A stretch of DNA of 5,048 nt, taken from NCBI GenBank assembly GCA_021779875.1, contig JAJXZV010000190.1:1-5048 (forward strand), given 5' to 3'. This DNA comes from Pseudomonadota bacterium. GTDB taxonomy: Bacteria > Pseudomonadota > Gammaproteobacteria > Steroidobacterales > Steroidobacteraceae. The notes under the pieces were generated by a model. The model had not been told where the DNA came from. It made no database searches and was given only the letters and a program-made list of their open reading frames with translations. Shown piece by piece: positions 1 to 5,048 of this stretch. Positions within the stretch are counted from its first letter, which is position 1; every line of letters starts with the position of its first letter. The translations under genes and the position numbers were made by a program.

Positions 1-155
1 GCCTCTACGTCCGCATCGGCGTGGACGTCGGCCGGCCGCTGCGCGACGGCTACTTCCTCGATTCGGCGGCGGCGCCCGGCGAGCCGATCGTGATCCGGGG
101 CGCGGGTCTGCTGCTCGCCCGCGAGACCAATCCGAGCCCGGCCGGCGGCGACTGA
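1..155 (+). CDS. C-terminal end of a probable RND efflux periplasmic adaptor subunit (5' partial)
   Basis: An open frame (first full codon at position 3) enters from the left edge and ends at TGA 153-155, giving about 50 residues. It begins LYVRIGVDVGRPLRDGYFLD and later reads VIRGAGLLLARETNPS. The pattern of a short beta-strand, a 'GYF' segment and a closing 'V..GAGLLLA.E.NPS' is typical of the membrane-proximal domain at the end of HlyD/CzcB-type membrane fusion proteins. Such proteins form a periplasmic ring linking an inner-membrane RND pump to an outer-membrane channel. The gene directly downstream encodes an RND permease, the usual adaptor-permease order, with only three bases between stop and start. 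The lipoyl, hairpin and beta-barrel domains lie outside the window, so the call rests on a short tail plus context. Confidence 0.62.
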   Translation, partial: LYVRIGVDVGRPLRDGYFLDSAAAPGEPIVIRGAGLLLARETNPSPAGGD

Positions 156-158
156 CCG

Positions 159-3100
159 GTGTTCGCGCTCATCAGCCTGTGCGTGCGCCACGGCGCCGCG
201 GTGACCGCGCTGTCGGCGCTCGCGCTGCTCCTCGGCGCCTTCGGCGCATTGCACGCGCCGCTCGACGTGTTCCCCGACTTCGTGCCCTCGCAGGTCGACA
301 TCCAAACCGAGGCGCCGGGGTTCTCGCCTCAGCAGGTCGAGCAGCTGGTCACGCGGCGCATCGAGAGCGCCGTGAACGGCGCCGCGGGCCTCGCCACCCT
401 GCGCTCGGAGTCCATCCCGGGGCTGTCCGTGGTCACGGTCACCTTTGCCGATCGCATCGACGTGCACGTGGCCCGCCAGGGCATCGCCGAGCGCCTGGCC
501 GAGCTCGGCAATTCCCTGCCGGCCGGGGTGGGCTCTCCCCGGCTGTCGCCCCTGGTGTCGAGCACCATGGACCTGCTCAAGATCGGCTTCCTCTCCGGCC
601 GCGGCGACGCCTACGCCCTGCGCGACGCGGCCGACTGGCTCGTCAAGCCGCGGCTGCTCGCGGTGCCCGGGGTCGCACACGTGATCGTGTTCGGCGGCGA
701 CGTGCGCCAGGTGCAGATCCAACCCGATCCGCGCCGGCTCGCCGCCTATGGATTCACCCTGACGGACGTGGCCGATGCGGCGCGCGCCGCGCTCGCGCTG
801 CGCGGGGCCGGCTTCATCGACCTGGCGGCGCAACGCGTGCTGCTGCAATCGCCGACCCCCACGCCCGATCTCGGCGCCCTCGGCGAGGCCGTCCTCGGCG
901 TGCGCCGCGGCGTGCCGGTGCGTCTGCGCGACGTCGCGCAGCTGGAGATGGCGCCCGCCTTGCGCTCGGGCGACGCGCTCATCATGGGCAAGCCCGGGGT
1001 GCTGCTGTCGCTCGCGAGCCAGTACGGCGCCAATACGCTCGAGACCACCCACGCGGTCGAGAAGGTGCTCGCGGACCTCACGCCGGCGCTGACGGCCCAG
1101 GGCATCACCGTGTACCCCGCCCTGCACCGCCCCGCGAATTTCATCGAGCGCGCGCTCGCGGATCTCGAGACCTCGCTCGGCGTCGCCGCCGCGCTGATCC
1201 TCGCGGTCCTGTATGCGTTCCTGCGCGACGCGCGCGCGGCCCTGATCGCCTTCGCGGCCATCCCCTTGTCGCTGCTCGCCGCCGTGATGGTGCTCACGCA
1301 CCAGGGACAGACGATCAACACCATGACGCTCGGCGGATTCGCGGTGGCCCTGGGCGTGCTGGTCGACGACGCCATCGTCGGCATCGAGAACGTGCTGCGC
1401 CGCCTCGGCGAGAACGCGCGGGCCGCCACGCCGAGCCCGCGCCTCGAGGTGATCCGCGACGCCTGCCTCGAGGTGCGCGGCCCGGTGATCTACGCGACGC
1501 TGGTGGCCATCGCCGTGTTCCTGCCCGAACTGTTCGCGACGAGCGTCCAGGGGCATTTCGTCGGACCGATGGCGCTGTCTTTCATCCTGGCCGTCGGCGC
1601 CTCGCTGCTGGTCGCCATGACCACGACGCCGGCGCTGTGCGCCGTGCTGCTGCGCCGGGGTCCGCGGGCCGAGACGCGCTGGCTCGGATGGCTCAAGGCC
1701 GGACAACGGCGCGCCGTGACGTGGGTCGCACGGCACGTGGCCGCCGTCTCCGCGACGTTGGCGGTATGCGCCCTCGCCGCGCTCGCGGCGCTGCCGTTTC
1801 TCGGCGGCACCTTCATGCCGGACTTCCGCGAGGGTCATTTCGTGCTGCAGGTCGCGAGCACCGTCACCGGCACCTCGCTCGAGGAGATGCTCGCGCTCGG
1901 CGGACGCATCAGCGCCGACGTGCTGCGGCTGCCGTACGTCGCGACCGTGGAACAGCAGGTCGGACGGGCCGAGATGGGCGAGGACACCTGGGGCACCTAC
2001 CGCAGCGAACTGCACGTCGAACTGCGGCCCGATGCGACCGTCGACCAGGAGGCCGCGCAGCAGGCGCTGCGCGCGATCTTGGCCCGTTACCCCGGCATCC
2101 AGAGCGAGGTGGTCACCTTTCTCGGCGACCGCATCAGCGAGAGCCTCACCGGCGACACCGCCCAGGTGGCGATCAAGGTGTTCGGCGACGACCTGGACAC
2201 GCTCGATCGTCTCGGCGAACGGATCCTCGAGGTGCTCGCCAAGGACCGGGGCGTGGTCGACGCCCAGTTCCGGCGGCTCGGCGGGACCCCGGCGATCGCC
2301 ATCGATCCGCTGCCGCGGGCGATGACCGCCGCCGGCCTGAAGCTCGGCGACCTGCTCGACGCCGTCGAGACCGCCTATGCCGGCGCCCCGGTCGGCCAGA
2401 CCTTCTCGGGCAGCCGCACCATCGACGCCGTGCTGCTCCTGCCCGGGGCGTTGCGCAGCCGTCCGGAGCAGATCGGGCGGCTGATGGTCAGCGGCGCGGC
2501 CGGGCCGGTGCCGCTCGCGCAGGTGGCGCGCCTGACGCCGCAATCCGGACGCTACAGCATCGAGCACGACGGCGGGCAGCGGCGGATCGCGGTCACCTTC
2601 AACGTGAGCGGCCGCGACCTGCAGCAGACGGTCGGCGACGCCGAGCGCGCGGTCGGCGCCGGGGTGCATCTGCCGCCGGGCTACTTCGTCGAGTTCACGG
2701 GCGCCGCCGCCGCCGAACGCGCCACGCGCAACGAGCTGCTGCTGTACTCCGCGGTCGCGCTGGCCTTCATCGTGCTGACGCTTTTCGTCGCCTTCCGCTG
2801 GCCGCGCAACGGCTGGCTGGTGCTGATCAACCTGCCGTTCAGCCTGATGGGCGGCGTGCTCGCGATCGCGGTCAGCGGCATCGGACTCTCGCTCGGCAGC
2901 GTCGTCGGCCTGGTGACGGTCTTCGGCGTGAGTGCGCGCAATGCCATCCTGCAGCTCGCCCACTACGAACACCTGGTGGAACGGGAGGGCGCTCCCTGGG
3001 ACGCGGCGACCATGCTTCGCGGCGCGAACGAGCGCCTGATTCCGATCCTGATGACCGCGTCGGTGACCGCGCTCGGACTCGCGCCGATCGCCTGGCAGAT

Positions 3101-3224
3101 CAACATGCCCGGACAGGAGATCGAGGGTCCGATGGCGGTGACCGTGCTCGGCGGACTGGTCTCCTCGACGTTGCTGAACCTGCTGGTGCTGCCGGCGCTC
3201 GCCAAATCCCTCGTGCGCCGTTAG
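159..3224 (+). CDS. Efflux RND transporter permease, CzcA-like (HME-related) subfamily
   Basis: A complete 1021-residue inner-membrane proton-driven exporter of usual RND length. The start is GTG at 159: the frame has a TGA at 153-155 and this is the first start after it. No strong Shine-Dalgarno is visible, so coupling to upstream translation is likely. It shows the duplicated RND plan: TM1 about 12-31, a periplasmic loop to about 335, TM2-TM6 about 338-497, TM7 about 528-548, a second loop to about 858, and TM8-TM12 about 861-1015. CzcA-like signatures include LDVFPDFVPSQVDIQTEAPG (35-54), the GEDTWGTYRSELHVEL block (607-622), LTGDTAQVAIKVFGDD (663-678) and SARNAILQLAHYEHL (925-939). TM4 carries D403, D404 and E410 (VDDAIVGIEN), and TM10 carries R927, where AcrB has the relay lysine. 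The position of the first CzcA TM4 aspartate is Ala397. By hand alignment, CusA methionine positions are Val/Glu here, so copper/silver specificity is not supported. The substrate is unknown: a divalent cation or an organic compound. Confidence 0.93.
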   Translation: MFALISLCVRHGAAVTALSALALLLGAFGALHAPLDVFPDFVPSQVDIQTEAPGFSPQQVEQLVTRRIESAVNGAAGLATLRSESIPGLSVVTVTFADRIDVHVARQGIAERLAELGNSLPAGVGSPRLSPLVSSTMDLLKIGFLSGRGDAYALRDAADWLVKPRLLAVPGVAHVIVFGGDVRQVQIQPDPRRLAAYGFTLTDVADAARAALALRGAGFIDLAAQRVLLQSPTPTPDLGALGEAVLGVRRGVPVRLRDVAQLEMAPALRSGDALIMGKPGVLLSLASQYGANTLETTHAVEKVLADLTPALTAQGITVYPALHRPANFIERALADLETSLGVAAALILAVLYAFLRDARAALIAFAAIPLSLLAAVMVLTHQGQTINTMTLGGFAVALGVLVDDAIVGIENVLRRLGENARAATPSPRLEVIRDACLEVRGPVIYATLVAIAVFLPELFATSVQGHFVGPMALSFILAVGASLLVAMTTTPALCAVLLRRGPRAETRWLGWLKAGQRRAVTWVARHVAAVSATLAVCALAALAALPFLGGTFMPDFREGHFVLQVASTVTGTSLEEMLALGGRISADVLRLPYVATVEQQVGRAEMGEDTWGTYRSELHVELRPDATVDQEAAQQALRAILARYPGIQSEVVTFLGDRISESLTGDTAQVAIKVFGDDLDTLDRLGERILEVLAKDRGVVDAQFRRLGGTPAIAIDPLPRAMTAAGLKLGDLLDAVETAYAGAPVGQTFSGSRTIDAVLLLPGALRSRPEQIGRLMVSGAAGPVPLAQVARLTPQSGRYSIEHDGGQRRIAVTFNVSGRDLQQTVGDAERAVGAGVHLPPGYFVEFTGAAAAERATRNELLLYSAVALAFIVLTLFVAFRWPRNGWLVLINLPFSLMGGVLAIAVSGIGLSLGSVVGLVTVFGVSARNAILQLAHYEHLVEREGAPWDAATMLRGANERLIPILMTASVTALGLAPIAWQINMPGQEIEGPMAVTVLGGLVSSTLLNLLVLPALAKSLVRR

Positions 3225-3234
3225 GCTACCTGCG

Positions 3235-4005
3235 ATGACGCCGCCGTTATCGGACCTCGCAGGACTGTGGCGCCGCTCGTCGATCGAGTGGCCCGACGGG
3301 CGGTGCGACACCGCCACCGACGTGCGCTGGCTGCAGGGCGCCCGCCTGTTCGCGGACCTGCGGCAGCCGCCGCCGACCCCGCGGCCGCAAGGCGCCGATG
3401 GGCCGCTCGGCGAGTGCCTGCGGCTCGCCGAACAGCACGGCTTCGCCGGCCACCTGACCTTCGATGGCCGGCATTTCGAATGGCACCGTCTGATCGATTT
3501 TCAGCCGCCCTCGGGCGAGGCGGATGCCGGCAGCCTCGAGTGGCAGGACGACGTGCTGATCGAGCGCGGCCGCGACCGCCCGTATCTGGAGCGCTGGCAT
3601 CGAGCGCGCGCGGAGCGCCTCGACGCGATCGGCGGCGCCTCGCTGCGCGACGCCGAGCGCGGCACGCGGGCGATGCTGCTGCGCGCCGGCGAAAACTTCG
3701 CCTACGTGCGCGACCGGGCGGGACCGCTGCCGCGCGGCGCCACGCTCGCCGAGTGCGTCGTGGGTGCGGCGAGCCTCGGCGCGGCGCGCGCGCTGATCGA
3801 TTGCGAGATCTCGCTCGGCCGCGTATCGGGCGGGGGCTGGCGCATCGAACGATCCTCCCTGCAAGGCCGTGTCGGGGATACGCTGATTTTGAATTGGGAA
3901 GACCGCCGCCTGGGCATCGCCGAGCACGGTGCGAACGGACGGAAGACGACCAAAACCTGGGAAATCCTTGAGTTCGAGGCCTCCCCGGAGGTGTTCCGCC
4001 GATGA
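3235..4005 (+). CDS. Conserved-looking hypothetical protein, possibly HRI1/lipocalin-like
   Basis: A complete 256-residue soluble protein from ATG 3235 to TGA 4003-4005. It starts 10 nt after the permease stop with only a weak AGG-type ribosome site (about 3223-3225), suggesting co-transcription and translational coupling. No signal peptide or membrane segment is visible, so it is probably cytoplasmic. It is rich in Trp, Arg and Asp with many short beta-like stretches. Notable positions are LAGLW (8-12), WPDGRCDT (19-26), VRWLQG (30-35), FADLR (39-43), GFAGHLTFDGRHFEWHRLID (69-88), DAG (97-99), ERGRDRPYLERWHR (110-123), DCEISLGR (189-196), GGGWRIERSSL (199-209) and TWEILEF (241-247). The near-N-terminal G-x-W-like segment and the order DLR, FAG, W-H-x-x-ID, DAG, E-x-GRD-x-x-Y-x-E-x-W recall the lipocalin-like fold of eukaryotic HRI1 proteins. 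That comparison is from memory and uncertain. Codon use matches the neighbours. No catalytic motif is recognised. Gene reality is well supported; function is not. Confidence 0.85.
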   Translation: MTPPLSDLAGLWRRSSIEWPDGRCDTATDVRWLQGARLFADLRQPPPTPRPQGADGPLGECLRLAEQHGFAGHLTFDGRHFEWHRLIDFQPPSGEADAGSLEWQDDVLIERGRDRPYLERWHRARAERLDAIGGASLRDAERGTRAMLLRAGENFAYVRDRAGPLPRGATLAECVVGAASLGAARALIDCEISLGRVSGGGWRIERSSLQGRVGDTLILNWEDRRLGIAEHGANGRKTTKTWEILEFEASPEVFRR

Positions 4006-4029
4006 ATTTCGCGCCATGAATGCAGGCGA

Positions 4030-4035
4030 CATAAT
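4030..4035 (+). promoter_or_regulatory. Candidate -10 element (CATAAT)
   Basis: CATAAT matches the sigma-70 TATAAT hexamer at five of six positions and lies in the lower-GC patch just after the hypothetical gene ends. The -35 side is poor: the best hexamer at a 16-bp spacer is TTCGCG (4008-4013), three of six. A second -10-like hexamer, GATAAT at 4084-4089, also matches five of six but has no -35 partner at normal spacing. Either could drive the acylase gene; the sequence does not settle which, or whether either works. Confidence 0.25.
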
Positions 4036-4054
4036 GCGAATGTCAGCGTCGAGT

Positions 4055-4085
4055 TCGGCACGGCCGCCGCGCCGGAGAGTGCCGA
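4055..4085 (+). repeat. Inverted repeat 1 (7-bp stem, 17-nt loop)
   Basis: TCGGCAC (4055-4061) pairs perfectly with GTGCCGA (4079-4085). The loop can form a small inner GGC/GCC pairing (4062-4064 with 4071-4073). The hairpin is followed by TAATTCG, not by a T-run, so it does not look like an intrinsic terminator. It overlaps the second -10-like hexamer (GATAAT, 4084-4089). Confidence 0.4.
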
Positions 4086-4095
4086 TAATTCGTCG

Positions 4096-4133
4096 CGACA
4101 CCCGGCAGCACGGAGGCGTTCGTCGGGGTGTCG
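4096..4133 (+). repeat. Inverted repeat 2 (8-bp stem, 22-nt loop carrying GCACGGAGGCG)
   Basis: CGACACCC (4096-4103) pairs perfectly with GGGTGTCG (4126-4133). The loop (4104-4125) contains the first copy of the 11-bp direct repeat, with CACGGAGG at 4109-4116. It could be a leader hairpin exposing a GGA motif, or a dyad acting as an operator; the sequence alone does not decide. Confidence 0.4.
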
Positions 4134-4162
4134 ATCCGCGAAAAGTCGCGCGCACGGAGGCG
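4108..4162 (+). repeat. 11-bp direct repeat GCACGGAGGCG, two copies 44 bp apart
   Basis: Identical copies of GCACGGAGGCG lie at 4108-4118 and 4152-4162. Each contains CGGAGG, which resembles a Shine-Dalgarno sequence, and CACGGAGG, which fits the CANGGANG core of CsrA/RsmA-type binding sites. The flanks differ, so this is not a longer duplication. The copies sit in the loops of inverted repeats 2 and 3. Confidence 0.5.
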
Positions 4163-4166
4163 CGCG
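4147..4166 (+). repeat. Inverted repeat 3 (7-bp GC stem, ACGGAG hexaloop)
   Basis: CGCGCGC (4147-4153) pairs with GCGCGCG (4160-4166) around the six-base loop ACGGAG (4154-4159). The C-ANGGAN-G loop closed by a C-G pair is the geometry described for CsrA/RsmE recognition hairpins. The stem is simple alternating GC and could pair in shifted registers. No T-run follows. Confidence 0.42.
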
Positions 4167-4200
4167 CATTCCCATCGACCTCGCCGGGACGGGCGCCCGC

Positions 4201-5048
4201 GTGATTTTCGGCCGGCGGACTCTGCGCCTCGTCCTCTCCACGGCCGCGCTCGCGCTCGCCCTGGCCTTCTTGGGCGCGTGGTGGCTCCTGCGGGCGAGCC
4301 TGCCGGCGATCTCGGGCGAGCGGCGCATGGCCGGCCTCGATGCCCCCATCCTCATCGAGCGTGATGCCGCGGGGGTCCCGACCATCCACGGACGCACCCG
4401 GGCGGATCTCGCACGCGGATTGGGCTACGTGCACGGCCAGGACCGTTTCTTCCAGATGGATCTGATGCGCCGGGCCGCGGCCGGCGAGCTCGCGCAGCTG
4501 CTCGGGGCGTCGCTGCTCGCGACCGACGAGCAATACCGGGTGCACCGATTCCGCGACGTGGCCCGCCGGACGCTCGCGCGGCTCGAGCCGCCGGAGCGGG
4601 CGCTGCTCGACGCCTACGTCGCGGGCGTCAACGCGGGCCTCGCGTCGCTGCGCTCGCGTCCGTTCGAATATTGGCTGCTCGGCGCCGCCCCGCGGCCCTG
4701 GAGCGCGGAGGACACGCTCCTGTGCGTGCACGCCATGTTCATCCAACTCGAGGACGCCTCGGGCCGCACACAGATGCAGCGCGGACTGCTGCGCGCCGCC
4801 CTGCCCGGGGCCCTGACCGATTTTCTCGAGTCCGGGGCGCCCGAATGGGATGCGCCGATCGACGGCAGCCGCGCGCCCGAGCCCCGGCTGCCGACCGCGG
4901 CCGAGGTCGATCTGCGCCGCTCGTCCGAGCCGGACGCGCCGCCGGAGAGCGCCGCCGAGCAGCTGGCCATGATCGGCAGCAACAATTGGGCCGTGGCGGG
5001 CGCGCGGACGGCGAACGGCGCCGCGGTGCTCGCCAACGACATGCACCT
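4201..5048 (+). CDS. Penicillin acylase family (Ntn-hydrolase) precursor, 3' truncated by window end
   Basis: An open frame of 282 full codons running off the right edge. The family hydrolyses amide bonds in acyl-amines such as beta-lactams or acyl-homoserine lactones, after self-cleavage into alpha and beta chains. GTG 4201 is chosen as start because it directly precedes a basic plus hydrophobic segment (RRTLRL at 5-10, hydrophobic 10-30, then a polar turn), a membrane anchor or signal peptide. The ribosome site is weak (GGGA 4186-4189). The alpha region shows ERDAAGVPTIHG (53-64), GYVHGQDRFFQMDLMRR (75-91), YVAGVNAGL (139-147) and PFEYWLLGAAPRPWS (154-168), all classic blocks. An acidic, proline-rich linker (about 226-256) leads to IGSNNWAV, with Ser260 the predicted beta-chain N-terminal nucleophile, followed by ANDMH (278-282) where the family has ANDPH. 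Most of the beta chain is missing. The substrate cannot be told: antibiotic, quorum signal or another amide. Confidence 0.92.
   Translation, partial: MIFGRRTLRLVLSTAALALALAFLGAWWLLRASLPAISGERRMAGLDAPILIERDAAGVPTIHGRTRADLARGLGYVHGQDRFFQMDLMRRAAAGELAQLLGASLLATDEQYRVHRFRDVARRTLARLEPPERALLDAYVAGVNAGLASLRSRPFEYWLLGAAPRPWSAEDTLLCVHAMFIQLEDASGRTQMQRGLLRAALPGALTDFLESGAPEWDAPIDGSRAPEPRLPTAAEVDLRRSSEPDAPPESAAEQLAMIGSNNWAVAGARTANGAAVLANDMH

Larger units (their letters stand above)
4006..4200 (+). other. Intergenic region; possible structured 5' leader of the acylase gene
   Basis: These 195 bases carry no convincing gene. Reading frames across them give arginine-rich, low-quality translations, and the first 55 bases are visibly less GC-rich than the genes, as expected of a promoter area. 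The rest holds three successive perfect inverted repeats (4055-4085, 4096-4133, 4147-4166) and an 11-bp direct repeat. None is followed by a T-run, so no intrinsic terminator for the upstream genes is visible. A transcript starting near 4042 would give a leader of about 160 nt before GTG 4201. In sequence this rich in G and C, inverted repeats of 7-8 bp also arise by chance. Confidence 0.5.

Noticed and set aside
179..3238. A 1019-codon open frame on the + strand overlapping the whole permease gene
   Set aside because: Its translation is dominated by Arg, Ala, Gly and Pro with no domains or membrane segments. It is the stop-free shadow expected in a GC-rich gene, while the other frame gives a full RND permease.
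4147..4170. GC-rich hairpin considered as an intrinsic terminator
   Set aside because: It is followed by CATTCCCATC with no T-run, so it does not fit a Rho-independent terminator.
3929..4204. A 91-codon + strand frame covering the intergenic region
   Set aside because: It starts inside the hypothetical gene in another frame, is Arg/Pro/Ser-rich, has no clear ribosome site, and ends at a TGA overlapping the acylase GTG. The translation does not look like a protein.
4204..4225. Twin-arginine (Tat) signal at the acylase N-terminus
   Set aside because: The segment reads GRRTLRL. The arginine pair is present, but the hydrophobic residue expected two places later in the S-R-R-x-F-L-K motif is Arg. 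A general Sec anchor or signal is more likely.
4327..4329. ATG 4327 as an alternative acylase start
   Set aside because: It would remove the N-terminal hydrophobic segment, which members of this membrane-anchored acylase group usually have; the upstream GTG keeps it.
4128..4364. A 78-codon + strand frame with an SD-like CGGAGG 11 nt upstream of its GTG
   Set aside because: Most of it overlaps the acylase coding region in a different frame, and the product is an Arg/Pro/His-rich shadow sequence.
3247..5046. A 599-codon open frame on the - strand
   Set aside because: It lies antisense across both the hypothetical gene and the acylase, crosses the intergenic region, and is Arg/Gly-rich with no recognisable motifs. 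It is a composition artefact.

Overview
The window is very GC-rich (about 70% by eye). Stop-free shadow frames run across the real genes, codon third positions are strongly G/C, and the genes are closely packed. Together with an RND adaptor/permease pair and a membrane-anchored penicillin-acylase-type hydrolase, this suggests a Gram-negative bacterium, most likely a high-GC proteobacterium (gamma or beta). No rRNA, tRNA, insertion sequence or CRISPR was seen, and the genus cannot be read from this sequence.

Layout, all on the + strand. Positions 1-155 hold the last ~50 codons of a probable periplasmic adaptor (membrane fusion protein) of an RND efflux pump. Positions 159-3224 hold a complete RND permease of the CzcA-like branch, starting at GTG only three bases after the adaptor stop and in the same frame. 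Positions 3235-4005 hold a 256-residue conserved-looking hypothetical protein, 10 nt after the permease and probably in the same transcript. Its motif order resembles the eukaryotic HRI1 lipocalin-like family, but this is a tentative memory-based match. Positions 4006-4200 have no convincing gene. This stretch starts with a lower-GC segment carrying weak -10-like hexamers, followed by three short perfect inverted repeats and an 11-bp direct repeat that contains an SD-like CGGAGG. Positions 4201-5048 hold the 5' part of a penicillin acylase (Ntn-hydrolase) family gene. It includes the N-terminal membrane anchor, the whole alpha-subunit region and the Gly-Ser-Asn processing site, and runs off the window end.

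The adaptor and permease should work together, with an outer-membrane TolC-type channel not visible here, to export a cation or small molecule from the periplasm or inner membrane. The third gene may be co-expressed, but no function can be assigned. The acylase is probably a separate transcription unit acting on amide substrates on the periplasmic side.

Nothing here is clearly a new system. The parts most worth checking are the structured 195-nt leader with two CANGGANG (CsrA/RsmA-type) motifs and the HRI1-like bacterial protein.
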